This document shows positions 30,436-32,020 of a stretch of DNA of 32,020 nucleotides, piece after piece. The number at the start of each line of letters is the position of its first letter. The first letter of the stretch is position 1. The position numbers and the translations under genes were made by a program. Origin of the DNA: Anaerolineales bacterium. GTDB taxonomy: Bacteria > Chloroflexota > Anaerolineae > Anaerolineales > Villigracilaceae. The notes under the pieces are model-generated. The model saw only the letters and a list, made by a program, of their open reading frames with translations, did no database searches and was not told the DNA's origin. The stretch covers positions 1-32,020 of the forward strand of contig JAFGKO010000392.1 of the NCBI GenBank assembly GCA_016928525.1. Reading direction: 5' to 3'.

Positions 30436-30489
30436 GTGCAAAGCGCATAGTGCGGTGTGCGCGCACCTGGTACGTCGCACTTCGCATGT

Positions 30490-31914
30490 TTATTTTAATC
30501 CAGCTACTTTCAAACCATCCTGTAAAATAGCCTGAACTTTGTCCTTGTGCATGGTCTCGCAGTAGACGCGCATAATGGGCTCGGTGCCGCTGAAGCGGAT
30601 CAGCAGCCAGCCGCCGTCCTCGAGCCGGAACTGGAAGCCATCCACGGTAATCAATTCAGTTACTTTCAACCCACCTATGGTTTCGGGTTTGGCTGCCAAG
30701 ATCTTTTCCTCGCGGGCAGAGCGGTCGCCGGAGAAGGGAGTATCGACCCGATCGTAGTAGTGCTCCCCACCGACCTTGTCAAAGAGCAGCTTGAGTAGCT
30801 CAGTTGGTTTCTTGCCGGTGCGCACCATGAAATCGAGCATGTACAGCCCGGCCAGGATGCCATCGCGCTCGGGTACATTGCCGCGGAAAGCGTAGCCACC
30901 GGACTCCTCGCCGCCAATCAGGCCGTCCAATTCGAGCATCTTGGGGGCTACATACTTAAAACCAACGCCTGTCTCGACTACTTTTACGCCATAGATCTTT
31001 CCAAGTTTATTGAGCATGGTAGTCGTGGACAGGGTCTTGATGATTGGCCCGCGCAGGCCGCGTACTTCCAGCATATAGTACGCCAGCAGGCCATAGGCGC
31101 GCAGCTGGTCGATGAATACCCCGTTCTCATCGCCGAAACCGACGCGGTCGGCGTCCCCATCGGTGATCAGCAACACGTCGGCTTTGTTGTCGATCGTGGC
31201 CTGCAAGCCAACGTCCACATTGGGCTGGATCGGTTCGGGGCGCTTCATCTCCGGGAAGCTGGGGTTGCGAGTATTGTGGATTTCGATGACTTTGGTCTTG
31301 CCGCCTGCCAGCAGGTGGGTGAACCAACCTGCGCCGTTGCCCCACATGGCATCCACCATCACGGTAAAGCCGGCATCTTTGATGGGTTGCAGGTCGATCA
31401 GGTCTTTGAGATGCTCGATATAAGCGATGGAAGCATCGAATCTGACGATGGAACCGTCGGCCTCGGCCTCCTTGTAGGCCTTGCGTTTGACTTCGGTGAC
31501 ATCTGGCGGGATCAACGCTTCGATCTTCTTTAATCCATCCGGGTCGATGGCGCCGCCGTTCTCATCGCGCACCTTGAAGCCATTGTCGGTGGGGGGGTTG
31601 TGTGAAGCAGTAATATTGACCGCACCAACGGCTTTCTTATCCACTACGGCGTACGAGATGACCGGCGTGGGTGTAGCGCCATCCGTCAGCCAGACTTTGA
31701 ACCCGTTAGCAGCCAACACTTCGGCGGCAGCCGCAGCAAAATGTTCAGCGCTAAAGCGTTTGTCGTGCCCGACGACAACGTATTCTCCTTGTTTTCCTTG
31801 TTCCAAGAGGTAGTTGGAAAAACCCTGCGCGCAGCGCCTCACATTGTCGAAAGTGTAATCTTCTGCGACGACACCGCGCCAGCCATCGGTGCCGAATGTT
31901 ATAGTTGTTGACAT
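30490..31914 (-). CDS. Phosphoglucomutase/phosphomannomutase family protein
   Basis: 474 residues, alpha-D-phosphohexomutase superfamily, interconverting hexose 1- and 6-phosphates. All four signatures are present: the phosphoserine loop NITASHNPP (Ser104), the metal loop [11 protein letters not shown], the sugar-binding loop [10 protein letters not shown] and the phosphate-binding loop [13 protein letters not shown]. The N-terminus [15 protein letters not shown] is typical. The start is ATG 31914 with AAGGAG about eight bases upstream; a TTG one codon earlier is less likely. Whether glucose, mannose or glucosamine phosphate is preferred cannot be decided. It heads the operon with tatD and the polyprenyl synthase. 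Confidence 0.93.
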   Translation of the reverse strand: MSTTITFGTDGWRGVVAEDYTFDNVRRCAQGFSNYLLEQGKQGEYVVVGHDKRFSAEHFAAAAAEVLAANGFKVWLTDGATPTPVISYAVVDKKAVGAVNITASHNPPTDNGFKVRDENGGAIDPDGLKKIEALIPPDVTEVKRKAYKEAEADGSIVRFDASIAYIEHLKDLIDLQPIKDAGFTVMVDAMWGNGAGWFTHLLAGGKTKVIEIHNTRNPSFPEMKRPEPIQPNVDVGLQATIDNKADVLLITDGDADRVGFGDENGVFIDQLRAYGLLAYYMLEVRGLRGPIIKTLSTTTMLNKLGKIYGVKVVETGVGFKYVAPKMLELDGLIGGEESGGYAFRGNVPERDGILAGLYMLDFMVRTGKKPTELLKLLFDKVGGEHYYDRVDTPFSGDRSAREEKILAAKPETIGGLKVTELITVDGFQFRLEDGGWLLIRFSGTEPIMRVYCETMHKDKVQAILQDGLKVAGLK

Positions 31915-31962
31915 CAAATGCTCTCCTTGGTATTAATTCGAGTTTAGACAAAATGCGATTTT

Positions 31963-32015
31963 CCCGTATATGTGGCGGTTAAATCATTGTTAAAACCACC
32001 ATATATGGCGTTAAA
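31963..32015. repeat. Two operator-like direct repeats overlapping the phosphohexomutase promoter
   Basis: CCCGTATATGTGGCGGTTAAA (31963-31983) recurs in degenerate form as CACCATATATGGCGTTAAA (31997-32015), with a period of about 33 bases (three helical turns). Between them GTGGCGGTTAAA and TTAAAACCACCATA also pair as an imperfect hairpin. The window ends here, so more copies may follow. Confidence 0.5.
31965..31993 (-). promoter_or_regulatory. Promoter candidate of the phosphohexomutase operon
   Basis: On the minus strand TTAACA (31988-31993), a 17-base spacer and TATACG (31965-31970), about 50 bases before the ATG. The -10 is overlapped by one of two similar boxes (see the repeat at 31963-32015). 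Confidence 0.55.
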
Positions 32016-32020
32016 GTCAA

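Overview
The window looks like chromosomal DNA of an Anaerolineae-type Chloroflexota bacterium. This is an inference from gene content and style, with no database search behind it. The pointers are Thr/Pro-rich 'TPTPT' linkers in secreted proteins, a DsbA-like plus cyclophilin lipoprotein fusion, a DUF1385 protein, moderately GC-rich housekeeping genes, and several families of short palindromic repeats between and even inside genes. No tRNA, rRNA, CRISPR array, transposase or phage gene was found, and no gene-free stretch exceeds about 200 bases.

Left part (1-9.5 kb): the 3' part of a methylmalonyl-CoA-mutase-type catalytic subunit is followed by a strikingly AT-rich single gene (1407-2930). 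That gene joins a truncated N6-adenine-methylase-like segment, a type I restriction specificity (TRD) domain and a HEPN-like C-terminus. It is the best candidate for something undescribed. Next come an HsmA-family membrane protein, a bacterial PH-domain protein, a convergent terminator, a two-subunit family I CoA transferase (minus strand), a small membrane protein, an M28 metallopeptidase, and a histidine kinase with its single-domain response regulator.

Middle (9.5-18.7 kb, all minus strand): a probable five-gene operon runs from 14892 down to 9588 and encodes an HExxH membrane protease, the DsbA-like/cyclophilin lipoprotein, a PrsW-like intramembrane protease, the tRNA m1A58 methyltransferase TrmI and a Nudix CoA pyrophosphatase. 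A parvulin-type foldase and the rpsF-ssb-rpsR cluster lie upstream, followed by a PHP-domain phosphoesterase. The region therefore combines extracytoplasmic protein folding and quality control with translation genes.

Right part (18.7-32 kb): secG has a good promoter. It is followed by a family 5 solute-binding protein without a permease, an overlapping unknown protein, an M20 dipeptidase, DUF1385 and a phosphodiester glycosidase. Then, on the minus strand, come a Cas4/AddB-like Fe-S nuclease carrying an in-frame palindromic insertion, an EamA transporter, the primary sigma factor preceded by a YceD/DUF177 gene with a textbook promoter, a long-chain polyprenyl diphosphate synthase, TatD and a phosphoglucomutase/phosphomannomutase. 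The last gene has a promoter overlapped by repeated operator-like boxes at the window edge.
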